From the NCBI GenBank assembly GCA_016291495.1, contig JAEEXI010000004.1:62001-126000 (forward strand): DNA of 64,000 nt, in the 5' to 3' direction. A program made the translations under genes and the position numbers. Position 1 is the first letter of the stretch. Each line of letters begins with the position of its first letter. This document shows positions 51,062-59,390 of the stretch, piece by piece. The notes beneath the pieces are model-generated. The model did not search any database and was not told the origin of the DNA. It was given only the letters and a program-made list of their open reading frames with translations. Source of the DNA: Prevotella sp. GTDB taxonomy: Bacteria; Bacteroidota; Bacteroidia; Bacteroidales; Bacteroidaceae.

Positions 51062-53680
51062 ATGAAAAAGTATTTGCTTTTATTGGTCATGGGACTGGCG
51101 GGTGTTACGGCTTCTGCCCAGTACAAATATCCGTTCCAGAATCCCAAACTCTCCTTTCAGGAGCGCGTGGAGAATCTTCTTTCCTTACTGACTCCCGAGG
51201 AGAAGGTGGGACTGATGATGAACAAGTCGGCATCAGTCGACCGTCTCGGCATTCCGTCGTACAACTGGTGGAGCGAGGCTTGTCATGGTGTGCGTCAGAG
51301 CGACTATACCGTCTATCCGCAACCCATCGGAATGGCGGCAGCTTTCAATGCGCAACTGTTCTATGACGTGTTCTCGACAGTTTCTGACGAGGCTCGTGCC
51401 AACTGGAACCGCTCCGACCATAACATCTTCAATGTGCCGATGGGCGTCATCTATTATCCTGGCAATCCAGAACTTACCTTCTGGTGTCCCAATGTAAACA
51501 TCTTCCGTGACCCGCGTTGGGGACGCGGACAGGAAACCTGTGGCGAGGACCCCTATATGAATGCCGTACTGGGCGTACAGACCGTACTGGGCATGCAGGG
51601 GAATGACAGCCATTATTTCAAAACACATGCCTGTGCCAAGCACTATGCCGTACACAGCGGACCAGAGCCCTTGCGCCACTCGATGAATGTGGAGCCTACC
51701 AACCGCGACCTGTGGGAGACCTATCTGCCTGCCTTCAAGGCATTGGTGAAGAAAGCCAATGTGCGTGAGGTGATGTGTGCCTACCAGCGGTTTGAGGGGA
51801 AACCCTGTTGCTCGAGCGATCGTCTGCTGATAGACATCCTTCGCAATAAATGGGGGTATGATGCCATTGTCCTGACCGACTGTGATGCCATCAACAACTT
51901 CTACAGCAAAGGACAGCATGAGACGCACAAAGACCCGCTGTCGGCAAGTGTCGATGCGGTATTGAACGGTACGGACCTGGAGTGCGGAAAGGTGTTTATG
52001 TGTCTGACGGAAGGTCTGAAGAAGGGGCTCATCAAGGAGGCTGACCTTGACCAGCATCTGCGCAAGACGCTCTATGGACGTTTCGAGCTGGGTATGTTCG
52101 ACCCTGCCGAGATGTTGCCGTGGGCAAACCTGGGTCCTGAGGTGATCAGCAGCGAGAAGAACGATGCGCTGGCCACACAGGCTGCCAGGGAGTCGATGGT
52201 GCTGTTGGAGAACAAGGGCGGTGTGCTGCCGCTTTCTAAGACCATCAAGACGCTGGCCGTCATTGGTCCTAATGCCGACGATGCCGCCATGCTGAACGGC
52301 AACTATGGTGGAACACCCACCAAGGCACACACCCACTCCCTGCTGGAGGGTATCAAGGCTGCCGTGCCTGGTGCAAATATCATCTATCATAAGGCCTGTG
52401 AACTGAATGACGAGTACGCTACTGTTCATCACCTGCAGGACTTCAACGACGGAAAGGGTGTCTTTGTGGAACTGTGGAATAACAAGGAACTGAGAGGCGA
52501 GCCTGCCAAGAAGGACTATTACAAGGAGATTGCCTTTACGACCTTTGGTGCCTGGGGTTTTGCCGAGGGCATCAACAACGACTCTCTGTCTGTCCGTATC
52601 AGTGGAAAATACAAGTCCACATTCACGGGTGAGATGAAGTATTCGCTGACATCTGACAACGGTTATGTCCTTAAGGTGAACGGAGAGGTGGTGGAGACCG
52701 CCAAGCCCCATCTTCCACAGGGTGGCTATTTCCATCGCTCGATGGTGTATAAGTCATTCCCTGTCAAGGAGGGTGAGACCTATGATGTCGTGATAGAATA
52801 CCGTCGCGGCAACGGACAGTTTGCCATGTTGCGCGGCGATATCTGTGAGCGTAACCTCGTGGACTTCACACCGCTTGCCGAGGAGGTGAAGACGGCTGAT
52901 GCCATTGTGATTATCGGTGGTATCTCTGCACAGATGGAAGGTGAGGGTGGCGACAAGGCTGACATTGAATTGCCGAAGGTTCAGCAGCGGCTGCTTCGCG
53001 CCATGCATGCCACAGGTCGTCCTGTTGTCTTCGTCAACTGCTCTGGTTCTGCCATTGCCTTCGGTAGTGTGGAAGGCGAGTATGACGCACTCTTGCAGGC
53101 ATGGTATGCAGGACAGGGTGGGGCAAAGGCTCTTGCCGATGTGCTCTTCGGCGATTATAACCCAGGCGGAAAACTACCTGTGACGTTCTATCGTTCTACC
53201 AGCGACCTGCCTGACTTCCTCGACTATTCGATGAAGAACCGCACCTACCGTTACTTCACGGGTCAGCCCCAGTATGCCTTCGGTTATGGCCTTTCGTACA
53301 CCACCTTTGCTGTGGGTAAGGGTAAGCTTGAAAAGGAAAAAGTAAATAGTAAAAAATCTGCTACCGCCCTTCCCTATACCCTTAAATTGACTATTCCCGT
53401 TACGAATACAGGAAAGCGTGAGGGTACGGAGACGGTACAGGTGTATGTGAAGGCTCTCGACGATGCTGGCGCTCCCATCAAGGCACTGAAGGGCTTCCAG
53501 AAGTTGAACCTGAAGCCTGGTGAGACGGCAACGGCAACCATCGTTTTGGATGGTGAGGCGTTTGAATATTATAATGAAAACATCGACGAGTTGTCTGTCA
53601 AGCCTGGACGTTATCAGATACTCTATGGTACGTCGTCGCTCGACAAGGACTTGCAAAGTTTTGATTTCGTCGTGAAATGA
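51062..53680 (+). CDS. Glycoside hydrolase family 3, xylosidase-type with PA14 domain
   Basis: An 872-residue exported enzyme (signal ending GVTASAQY). The N-terminal barrel has YNWWSEACHGV, FRDPRWGRGQETCGEDPYM and nucleophile Asp in AIVLTDCDAINNF; the alpha/beta sandwich follows with NGNYGGTPT. A PA14 domain (about 470-600) interrupts it, then GSAIAFGS...PGGKLPVTFYRS and a fibronectin-III-like C-terminus. The NWWSEACHG motif is typical of beta-xylosidases. Near the C-terminal domain a repeat end-motif is translated (KVNSKKSATALPY). Confidence 0.94.
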   Translation: MKKYLLLLVMGLAGVTASAQYKYPFQNPKLSFQERVENLLSLLTPEEKVGLMMNKSASVDRLGIPSYNWWSEACHGVRQSDYTVYPQPIGMAAAFNAQLFYDVFSTVSDEARANWNRSDHNIFNVPMGVIYYPGNPELTFWCPNVNIFRDPRWGRGQETCGEDPYMNAVLGVQTVLGMQGNDSHYFKTHACAKHYAVHSGPEPLRHSMNVEPTNRDLWETYLPAFKALVKKANVREVMCAYQRFEGKPCCSSDRLLIDILRNKWGYDAIVLTDCDAINNFYSKGQHETHKDPLSASVDAVLNGTDLECGKVFMCLTEGLKKGLIKEADLDQHLRKTLYGRFELGMFDPAEMLPWANLGPEVISSEKNDALATQAARESMVLLENKGGVLPLSKTIKTLAVIGPNADDAAMLNGNYGGTPTKAHTHSLLEGIKAAVPGANIIYHKACELNDEYATVHHLQDFNDGKGVFVELWNNKELRGEPAKKDYYKEIAFTTFGAWGFAEGINNDSLSVRISGKYKSTFTGEMKYSLTSDNGYVLKVNGEVVETAKPHLPQGGYFHRSMVYKSFPVKEGETYDVVIEYRRGNGQFAMLRGDICERNLVDFTPLAEEVKTADAIVIIGGISAQMEGEGGDKADIELPKVQQRLLRAMHATGRPVVFVNCSGSAIAFGSVEGEYDALLQAWYAGQGGAKALADVLFGDYNPGGKLPVTFYRSTSDLPDFLDYSMKNRTYRYFTGQPQYAFGYGLSYTTFAVGKGKLEKEKVNSKKSATALPYTLKLTIPVTNTGKREGTETVQVYVKALDDAGAPIKALKGFQKLNLKPGETATATIVLDGEAFEYYNENIDELSVKPGRYQILYGTSSLDKDLQSFDFVVK
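53341..53369 (+). repeat. Conserved array end motif inside the GH3 gene
   Basis: AGTAAATAGTAAAAAATCTG continuing CTACCGCCC matches the GTGAAAAATTTGCTACCGCC motif with a few changes, preceded by only two short units. Confidence 0.75.
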
Positions 53681-53693
53681 CAATAACAAAGAA

Positions 53694-53721
53694 AAGGCAT
53701 CCCAATCGGATGCCTTTATTT
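53694..53721. terminator. Bidirectional terminator between GH3 and the aldo/keto reductase
   Basis: AAGGCATCC and GGATGCCTT pair perfectly around CAATC, flanked by AAAG upstream and a T-rich tail downstream. It serves both convergent genes. Confidence 0.88.
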
Positions 53722-53725
53722 TTGG

Positions 53726-55138
53726 TTATTCCTTCTTCGGCTCTTTCTCCAACATCCAGTCGTTTCGTTTCAAGGTTTCCACAAATTCGCTGATCTTTAA
53801 TAACTCACGCGGGATGCGGATATTTTGTGGACAATGGGAAACACACTGGCCGCAATTGATGCAGTGGTCGGCCTGACGGAGGCGCGGCACGGCACGGTCG
53901 AGTCCGATAAGGTAATTGCGACGCAGTTTGGCATACTCGTCATCCATCTTCAGACGGGGCAGCGTGCCCTCGTTCTTACACTTGTTGTAATGGATGAAGA
54001 TGGCAGGGATATCCACACCATAGGGACAAGGCATACAATACTTACAGTCGTTGCAGGGGATGTTCTCCAGTCCGAAGATCTTCTCGGCAATCTCGCCGTG
54101 CAGGTATTCCTGTTCCTGTTTATTGAGGGGCTTCAGCGGACAGTACGAGAGCAGGTTGTCCTTCAGGTGTTCCATATACGTCATACCGCTGAGAACGGTG
54201 AGTACGCCTTGGGGCGTTCCTGCATAGCGAAAGGCCCACGAGGCTACACTACGCTCTGGGTCACGTCGTTTCAGCTCGTTGACAAGATATTGCGGCAGGT
54301 TAGCCAGTCGTCCGCCCAGCAGGGGCTCCATGATGACGGCAGGGATGTTGTATTTCTGCAACTCTCCATACAGATAACTGGCATCTACATTACGGTCGTT
54401 GATCTCGTTGGCATAGTCCCAGTCCAGATAGTTCAACTCTATCTGTACGAAGTCCCAGTGGTATTTATCATGCATGGCAAGTACTTCGTCGAACACATCC
54501 TTATAGCCGTGGAACGAGAAACCGAGGTTACGGATACGTCCTGCCTCGCGCTCTTTCAGCAGGAAATCCAACATGCCGTTGTCGATATAACGGCGGTTGA
54601 ACTCATCCATACCACCGCCAATGGCATGCAACAGGTAATAGTCGATATAGTCGACCTGCAACTCCTTCATAGAGTTATGATACATAGCGAGGCTGCCCTC
54701 CCTTGACTGTGAGTCGGGATGGAAGTTCGAGAGCTTGGTGGCAACGAAATACTCGCTGCGCTTATGACGACTGAGGGCAATACCTGTACAGGCCTCCGAC
54801 TTACCCTGACAATAGACGGGGCTGGTGTCGAAGTAGTTGAGTCCGTGCTCGATGGCATAGTCCACCTGACGGTTGATCATCTCCTGGTCGTAGTCGTCCT
54901 TGTTTTCCGTCTTCGATGGCAGGCGCATCATGCCATAGCCGAGAAGAGAAACTTTCTCGTTGGTCTTGGGATTGATGCGATAGGTCATCTTGCCTATTAG
55001 CGGCTCCACCTGTCTGGCATATTCGCTGACAGCCTTGCTCTCAGTCTTAGATTTACAGCCTGTCAGTACGGCAGCAGTGGTCACGGCACCGCCACCCAAC
55101 AACTTCAGAAACGAACGTCTTGATATATCTTTCTTCAT
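53726..55138 (-). CDS. Tat-exported aldo/keto reductase with C-terminal 4Fe-4S domain
   Basis: A 470-residue protein. The N-terminus has a twin-arginine signal, DISRRSFLKLLGGGAVTTAA, ending in a lipobox-like LTGC. The AKR barrel includes LNYFDTSPVYCQGKSEA, YFVATKLSN, DYIDYYLLHAIGGG and FSFHG. A C-terminal ferredoxin-like region has CNDCKYCMPCPYGVD and CINCGQCVSHCPQNIRIP. It is likely an outer-surface or periplasmic redox enzyme. tatC and tatA are three and four genes upstream in the same run, so the transporter and its cargo are made together. Confidence 0.92.
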   Translation of the reverse strand: MKKDISRRSFLKLLGGGAVTTAAVLTGCKSKTESKAVSEYARQVEPLIGKMTYRINPKTNEKVSLLGYGMMRLPSKTENKDDYDQEMINRQVDYAIEHGLNYFDTSPVYCQGKSEACTGIALSRHKRSEYFVATKLSNFHPDSQSREGSLAMYHNSMKELQVDYIDYYLLHAIGGGMDEFNRRYIDNGMLDFLLKEREAGRIRNLGFSFHGYKDVFDEVLAMHDKYHWDFVQIELNYLDWDYANEINDRNVDASYLYGELQKYNIPAVIMEPLLGGRLANLPQYLVNELKRRDPERSVASWAFRYAGTPQGVLTVLSGMTYMEHLKDNLLSYCPLKPLNKQEQEYLHGEIAEKIFGLENIPCNDCKYCMPCPYGVDIPAIFIHYNKCKNEGTLPRLKMDDEYAKLRRNYLIGLDRAVPRLRQADHCINCGQCVSHCPQNIRIPRELLKISEFVETLKRNDWMLEKEPKKE

Positions 55139-55169
55139 ACGTCTAACATCTTACATCATCCTTCTTACA

Positions 55170-56651
55170 TCATATCTCCTTATGCACTTCGTGCCCCTCC
55201 ACAAAGATGGCGGAGAAAGGACGTGCAGGACATAAGTATTCGCAGGCTCCACAGCCGATACAGCGGTTCTCATTGACGGCAGGAATCATGGGTGACTCCT
55301 CGTCGTTCGGATCAGAAGACACCATCTCGATGGCACCCACAGGACAATGGCGGGCACAGTTGCCGCAATCCACGCCATCGGTAATGGCCACACAGTTTTT
55401 CTTAATAAATACGGCGTGACCAATCTGTGTCGATGCTTTCAGTTCATGGGCTAAGGGCTTGATGGCTCCTGCAGGACAAACCTCCGAGCAGCGGTTGCAC
55501 TCCGGACGGCAGTAGCCCAGTTCGTACGACATGGTGGGCAACATGAAATGCATCAGGTCGCCTGATGGGCGCAACACCTCATTCGGACACTCGGAAATGC
55601 AGAGCTGGCATCCTGTACAGTGTTGCTCGAAGTTGGCCATCGATTGAGAGCCAGGAGGGGTCAGGGACGTCTGTCGCTCTGGGGCTACCTTGTCCTGTAT
55701 CTCCGCCAGTCCGCCGTCTGTCTTTTTCGCCTCTTGGGCAAGGGCAGCGGTAGTCAGCAGGGCGGAGGAAAGCAGGAAGTTGCGCTTGCTGGAATCAATA
55801 GGGTCAGTGGGTTTAGTGGGTTGCCCATTAGACCTATGAGTCCCATACTTCAGTGCTCCGTGCTTGCAGACGCTGATGCAGTCGCCACAGACTACGCAGC
55901 GTGAATGGTCGACGGTATGGGTTTTGAAGTCGATGCACGAGGCCTTGCAGTTCTTGGTGCATAGCGAGCAGTTTTTGCACTTGTCAACATCGAAGTTGAT
56001 TTTCAGGAACGAGAACCGACTCAATAAGGAAAGGAAGGTACCTACAGGACAAATGGTGTTGCAATAGGTACGTCCGTAGTTCCATGCGAGGCCAGCCAAG
56101 ATACTCCATGTCAAAACGGCAATGATGGTAATCAGATAGTAATTGGGAACCTCCTTGCTGACGTGGTAGAACGCATAGCTGTCGTAATATTCGGCAATGC
56201 TTGCCAGCACATTGTTGCCTGCCACCCAGACGGGTTGCAGCAGATAGGTGACTATGCGTCCGTAGGCGGAGTAGGGGGCTAGGAGCTGGAATACCACGCC
56301 CACACCAGCCACGAGGGCAATGACGAAGATGGCGAGCACGCCGTAGCGCAGCCACCGCTTCTCCTTGGAATAAGTATAGCGGTTCTTCTTCTGTTTCTTG
56401 CCCAGCCATCCGAAGATGTCCTGCATGATGCCCAGCGGACAGATGATGGAACAATAGATGCGCCCACAGACAAGCGTTAATACCACGAGGAAAGCCACTA
56501 CCAGGAAGTTGAGTGCCAGGATAGCTTCCAGCAGTTGCAGCTTTGGCATCCAACTGAACCAGTGGTGGGCCGTTCCTGTGAAGTCGAGGAACAACCACGT
56601 AATGCCGATGAACATGACGGTGGCCAGAGTAATTCGAATCGTTCTTAGCAT
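55170..56651 (-). CDS. Polytopic Fe-S membrane protein with exported ferredoxin domain
   Basis: A 493-residue NapH/CcoG-like protein. The first about 225 residues hold four to six helices with CGRIYCSIICPLGIMQD and CNTICPVG. Then come ferredoxin cysteine sets (CKNCSLCTKNCKASC, CVVCGDCISVCKHG), and after an internal KRNFLLSSALLTTAALAQ segment (about residue 285) four more (CTGCQLCISECP, CNRCSEVCPAG, CGNCARHCPVG, CIGCGACEYLCPA). The internal segment resembles a Tat signal with KR in place of RR. It probably passes electrons from the membrane to periplasmic partners such as the AKR gene downstream. Confidence 0.9.
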   Translation of the reverse strand: MLRTIRITLATVMFIGITWLFLDFTGTAHHWFSWMPKLQLLEAILALNFLVVAFLVVLTLVCGRIYCSIICPLGIMQDIFGWLGKKQKKNRYTYSKEKRWLRYGVLAIFVIALVAGVGVVFQLLAPYSAYGRIVTYLLQPVWVAGNNVLASIAEYYDSYAFYHVSKEVPNYYLITIIAVLTWSILAGLAWNYGRTYCNTICPVGTFLSLLSRFSFLKINFDVDKCKNCSLCTKNCKASCIDFKTHTVDHSRCVVCGDCISVCKHGALKYGTHRSNGQPTKPTDPIDSSKRNFLLSSALLTTAALAQEAKKTDGGLAEIQDKVAPERQTSLTPPGSQSMANFEQHCTGCQLCISECPNEVLRPSGDLMHFMLPTMSYELGYCRPECNRCSEVCPAGAIKPLAHELKASTQIGHAVFIKKNCVAITDGVDCGNCARHCPVGAIEMVSSDPNDEESPMIPAVNENRCIGCGACEYLCPARPFSAIFVEGHEVHKEI

Positions 56652-56661
56652 AAAGTATTGT

Positions 56662-57417
56662 TTAATTTCGTTTCGTAATGATTCTTACAATGAGTATGCT
56701 CACTTCATAGAGCAGGTAGATAGGCAGTGTCACGACGAAGAGCGTGAAGGCATCGGTGGTCGGGGTGATGATGGCTGCCACGATGAGGATAGCCACCAGG
56801 GCGTGCCGACGGTAGGTCGCCATCAGCCGTCCATTGATCAGTCCCATCCTGCCCATCAGCGCACAGACGACAGGCAGTTCGAAGACCACTCCCATGACCA
56901 GACTCATGCCCAATAGCGTGTCGATGTATGACTGTAGCGTCAGCATGTTGGCTACGTCTGGTGACACTTGGTAGGTACCCAGAAAACGGACGGTAAAGGG
57001 GAATACCACGAAGTAGTTGACCAGTGTGCCGACGAGGAACATCAGGTAGGCCGCTCCCACAATCCATAGCGCATAATGCCGTTCGTTGTCGTAGAGTCCG
57101 GGTGACACAAAGCGAAAGAGCTCATATAATATATAAGGTGAGGCGACCAGCAGTCCGGCATAGAGTGCCGTTCGCATGTGTATCATGAACTGCTCGGTCA
57201 GTCCCGTGTTCATCAGGTGGATGCTGAAGTGCTCCGTGCCTAACAGCCGGTAGGTGATGAAGTCGCTAGAACGGGGAGCCAGTACGACGGAAAACAACTC
57301 GTCTTTCATGAGAAAGGCGACGATGCCGAAGACGACGACGGCACAAATCATGCGGATCAGCGTGCCGCGAAGCTCGTCGAGATGGTCCCAGAACGTCTGC
57401 GGCTCTTGAGTGTTCAT
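56662..57417 (-). CDS. tatC: Sec-independent translocase TatC
   Basis: A 251-residue membrane protein, six helices. FWDHLDELRGTLIRMICAVV, the conserved FVSPGLYDNERHY loop, and FELPVVCALMGRMGLI are family hallmarks. Start MNTQEPQTF is chosen: the extra upstream [10 protein letters not shown] is translated repeat end-motif. Ten bases separate it from the downstream Fe-S gene. Confidence 0.95.
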   Translation of the reverse strand: MNTQEPQTFWDHLDELRGTLIRMICAVVVFGIVAFLMKDELFSVVLAPRSSDFITYRLLGTEHFSIHLMNTGLTEQFMIHMRTALYAGLLVASPYILYELFRFVSPGLYDNERHYALWIVGAAYLMFLVGTLVNYFVVFPFTVRFLGTYQVSPDVANMLTLQSYIDTLLGMSLVMGVVFELPVVCALMGRMGLINGRLMATYRRHALVAILIVAAIITPTTDAFTLFVVTLPIYLLYEVSILIVRIITKRN

Positions 57418-57420
57418 CTG

Positions 57421-57454
57421 CGCGGTAGCAAATTTTTCACTCTTCACTTTTCAC
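57421..57454 (-). repeat. GTGAAAA heptads and end motif forming the tatA-tatC junction
   Basis: On the minus strand GTGAAAA, GTGAAGA, GTGAAAA run into ATTTGCTACCGCGCAG, three bases before the tatC ATG. The first units encode the tatA tail EVKSEE and its stop. Confidence 0.9.
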
Positions 57455-57625
57455 TTCTTTGTCGTCAGTGTCGACATCTTTCATGCCGTCCTTGAAACTT
57501 TTCACGCCCTTACCCAGTCCCTTCATGAGTTCAGGTATCTTCTTGCCGCCGAACAACAGCAGGACGATGAGCGCCACGATGAGCACTTCCTGCATGCCTA
57601 ATCCAAAAAGAAGTAAATTTGTCAT
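57437..57625 (-). CDS. tatA: Sec-independent translocase TatA
   Basis: A 62-residue protein: one helix ([21 protein letters not shown]), the [22 protein letters not shown] amphipathic helix, and an acidic tail. The last six codons (EVKSEE) and stop come from a heptad array, so the native tail may have been rewritten. First gene of the Tat operon. Confidence 0.95.
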   Translation of the reverse strand: MTNLLLFGLGMQEVLIVALIVLLLFGGKKIPELMKGLGKGVKSFKDGMKDVDTDDKEVKSEE

Positions 57626-57649
57626 GCTTTTGTCTTTTTAGTTATAACT

Positions 57650-57681
57650 TTTGCAAAGATAAGAAAAAAACGTTATCTTTG
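57650..57681 (+). promoter_or_regulatory. Promoter for mgtC, in a near-palindromic divergent region
   Basis: TTTG (57650-57653), 20-base spacer, TATCTTTG (57674-57681). GCAAAGATAA and TTATCTTTGC are inverted, so a TATCTTTG box for tatA also exists on the minus strand (57661-57654), lacking a good -33. Confidence 0.78.
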
Positions 57682-57704
57682 CAGGCAATAAACACCTTTT
57701 AACT

Positions 57705-58154
57705 ATGGAACTGGAATTTTTGTTGCGTATTTTCTGCGCCGCTATTTTGGGAGGAATCATCGGTTTGGAACGTGAATACCGTGCGAAGGAGGCGGGCTTC
57801 CGCACCCATTTCCTGGTGGCGCTGGGTTCGGCGTTGTTCATGATAGTCTCTGCCTATGGTTTCAGCGATGTCCAGATGAGTGAGATGACGTCGCGTTGGG
57901 ATGTGTCGCGTGTGGCGGCACAGGTGGTCAGCGGCATCGGTTTCATAGGTGCAGGAACGATTATCTTCCGCAAGGCGGAGAATATCGTCAGCGGACTGAC
58001 CACGGCGGCAGGCTTGTGGGTGACGGCTGCGATGGGACTGGCCTGTGGTGGTGGCATGTACATACTGGCTATCGGCAGTACAGTGATGGTGCTGTTGGGT
58101 CTGGAAGCATTCAACTACTTCCTCCATAAGTTTGACAAGCACCGTAAAGAGTAG
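57705..58154 (+). CDS. MgtC/SapB-family membrane protein
   Basis: A 149-residue protein with four helices; RIFCAAILGGIIGLEREYRA, AGFRTHFLVALGSALFM and GIGFIGAGTIIFRKAENIVS are conserved. Family members affect magnesium homeostasis or ATP synthase activity; role here is unknown. It converges with PanK across a TTGGCTG array. Confidence 0.92.
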   Translation: MELEFLLRIFCAAILGGIIGLEREYRAKEAGFRTHFLVALGSALFMIVSAYGFSDVQMSEMTSRWDVSRVAAQVVSGIGFIGAGTIIFRKAENIVSGLTTAAGLWVTAAMGLACGGGMYILAIGSTVMVLLGLEAFNYFLHKFDKHRKE

Positions 58155-58159
58155 GGTGT

Positions 58160-58187
58160 TTGGCTGTTGGCTATTAGCTGTTGGCTT
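58160..58187 (+). repeat. TTGGCTG heptads at the mgtC/coaW convergent ends
   Basis: TTGGCTG, TTGGCTA, TTAGCTG, TTGGCTT in register. The array begins six bases after the mgtC stop and supplies the last codons and TAA stop of coaW. Confidence 0.88.
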
Positions 58188-59001
58188 TTTTGTAGTTCAG
58201 CGCGGCGCCGATGGCTGTGCAGAACTCGGCATATTTAGGGATGTGGAAGTGTATGTTGTATAACTTCTCCAACATCGGATAGATGTCCTTACACTGGGGC
58301 AACAGCGTCAGGTTGCCGATCAATACGAAGTCTTTGATGCCAGAATTGAGTGCCGACAGGATGGCGGCAGAGCCGATGGTCTGCAGTACCATTGTGATGA
58401 TGCCTAGTGCGACGTCTTCCTTCGGCGCATCGTACTGTGCTTTCGAGAACAGCGATGCGGTGGCGTCCATCGGCAGTCCGGGCAGCGGATGGGTGGAGAT
58501 GTCGCCGATCAGCAGGTTGATGTTATGGATGTCGCCCTGCATAGCCAAGCTCTGAATCTGCTTCGGATCCCGTGTGTTCAGCATGACGCGGCTCAGTCCC
58601 TGTAGCGTACCGCCTCCGATGCCGATGCCTCCAATGTGGCGGATGTCATCACCGCAGCACTGCACGAAGCTCGTTCCTGTTCCCATCGATACGACGATGG
58701 CCTTGTCGAGTCCTGACTCGAAGCGCGCTCCCAGACCGTCGGCCAGAAACTCGTCGACCTTCTGCGTTGGGATGCCATAGACAGGTTCGTCGATATAGGC
58801 AGCGCCGACGCCCGTCAGCATCACCTGCTCCACGTCGCCTAGAGCTATCTTGTTGTCGTGCAGGTACTTGCCGAAGGCGCCATACAGCGATGTTACCTGG
58901 TCGGCCGCCGTAATGCGGATGGGCGAAACGACCCGTTTATCACGCAGTCCTACTATCTTCGTCGTGGAAATGCCCACGTCTATTCCAATGACTATTCCCA
59001 T
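58174..59001 (-). CDS. coaW: Type II pantothenate kinase
   Basis: A 275-residue ASKHA-fold kinase for the first step of CoA synthesis. Motifs IGIDVGISTTKIVGL (phosphate 1), MLTGVGAAYIDEPVYGIPT, VSMGTGTSFVQ, HIGGIGIGGGTLQGLSR and FVLIGNLTLLPQC fit type II PanK. Start MGIVIGIDVG is supported by the promoter just upstream; the 317-codon frame would extend through it. Confidence 0.9.
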   Translation of the reverse strand: MGIVIGIDVGISTTKIVGLRDKRVVSPIRITAADQVTSLYGAFGKYLHDNKIALGDVEQVMLTGVGAAYIDEPVYGIPTQKVDEFLADGLGARFESGLDKAIVVSMGTGTSFVQCCGDDIRHIGGIGIGGGTLQGLSRVMLNTRDPKQIQSLAMQGDIHNINLLIGDISTHPLPGLPMDATASLFSKAQYDAPKEDVALGIITMVLQTIGSAAILSALNSGIKDFVLIGNLTLLPQCKDIYPMLEKLYNIHFHIPKYAEFCTAIGAALNYKKANS

Positions 59002-59024
59002 AGCTGTTATTTGTTTTGACGCGA

Positions 59025-59056
59025 CAAAGGTACGAATAAGTGAGAAAAAAAACAAA
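59025..59056 (-). promoter_or_regulatory. Promoter for coaW
   Basis: TTTG (59056-59053), 20-base spacer, TACCTTTG (59032-59025), with the shared CTCACTTATTCG. Confidence 0.85.
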
Positions 59057-59060
59057 TTTC

Positions 59061-59092
59061 TTTGCAAATTTTCCCCAAACTTTGTATCTTTG
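59061..59092 (+). promoter_or_regulatory. Divergent promoter reading toward an 11-bp repeat array
   Basis: TTTG (59061-59064), 20-base spacer, TATCTTTG (59085-59092), exact to consensus. No credible gene follows on the plus strand before tRNA-Phe, which is on the other strand. Confidence 0.8.
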
Positions 59093-59163
59093 CAAACAGA
59101 AGAATAGGTGCTTAAAAACCCTTCCATTGTCCAGATTATTTAAGCCCAAACAGCCCAGTCAAG

Positions 59164-59306
59164 TCTATATCAACTCTATATCAACTCTATACCAACTCTA
59201 TACCAACTCTATGTTTCCTCTAGGAATCTTCAGGGAATCCTCAAGGGCTCCTCATAGGATGCTCAAGGGATGCTCATAGGATGTTCTAAGGATGGTCTAA
59301 GAATGG
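59164..59306 (+). repeat. 13-unit array with exact 11-bp period
   Basis: Thirteen contiguous 11-mers, all starting TC, span exactly 143 bases. Units 1-4 are TCTATATCAAC or TCTATACCAAC, unit 5 is TCTATGTTTCC, units 6-13 are TCWWRGGATGC-like (for example TCATAGGATGC, TCAAGGGATGC, TCTAAGGATGG). The 11-base period is close to one helical turn. It lies in the 445-base gap between the coaW promoter and tRNA-Phe, which otherwise holds only promoters and a terminator. Confidence 0.93.
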
Positions 59307-59390
59307 TCGCACTCTAGAGGTATGACAATGCTCTGAGCTAACCCTTAGCATGGCGTGATTGACGAACTGCCAGCGACGTAGACAGAATAG

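Noticed and set aside
51233..52735. 500-residue minus-strand ORF
   Set aside because: It is the antisense shadow of the GH3 gene, with no recognisable domain.
59040..59279. 79-residue plus-strand ORF over the 11-bp array
   Set aside because: It begins upstream of the promoter and is mainly translated repeat; no sign of a real protein.
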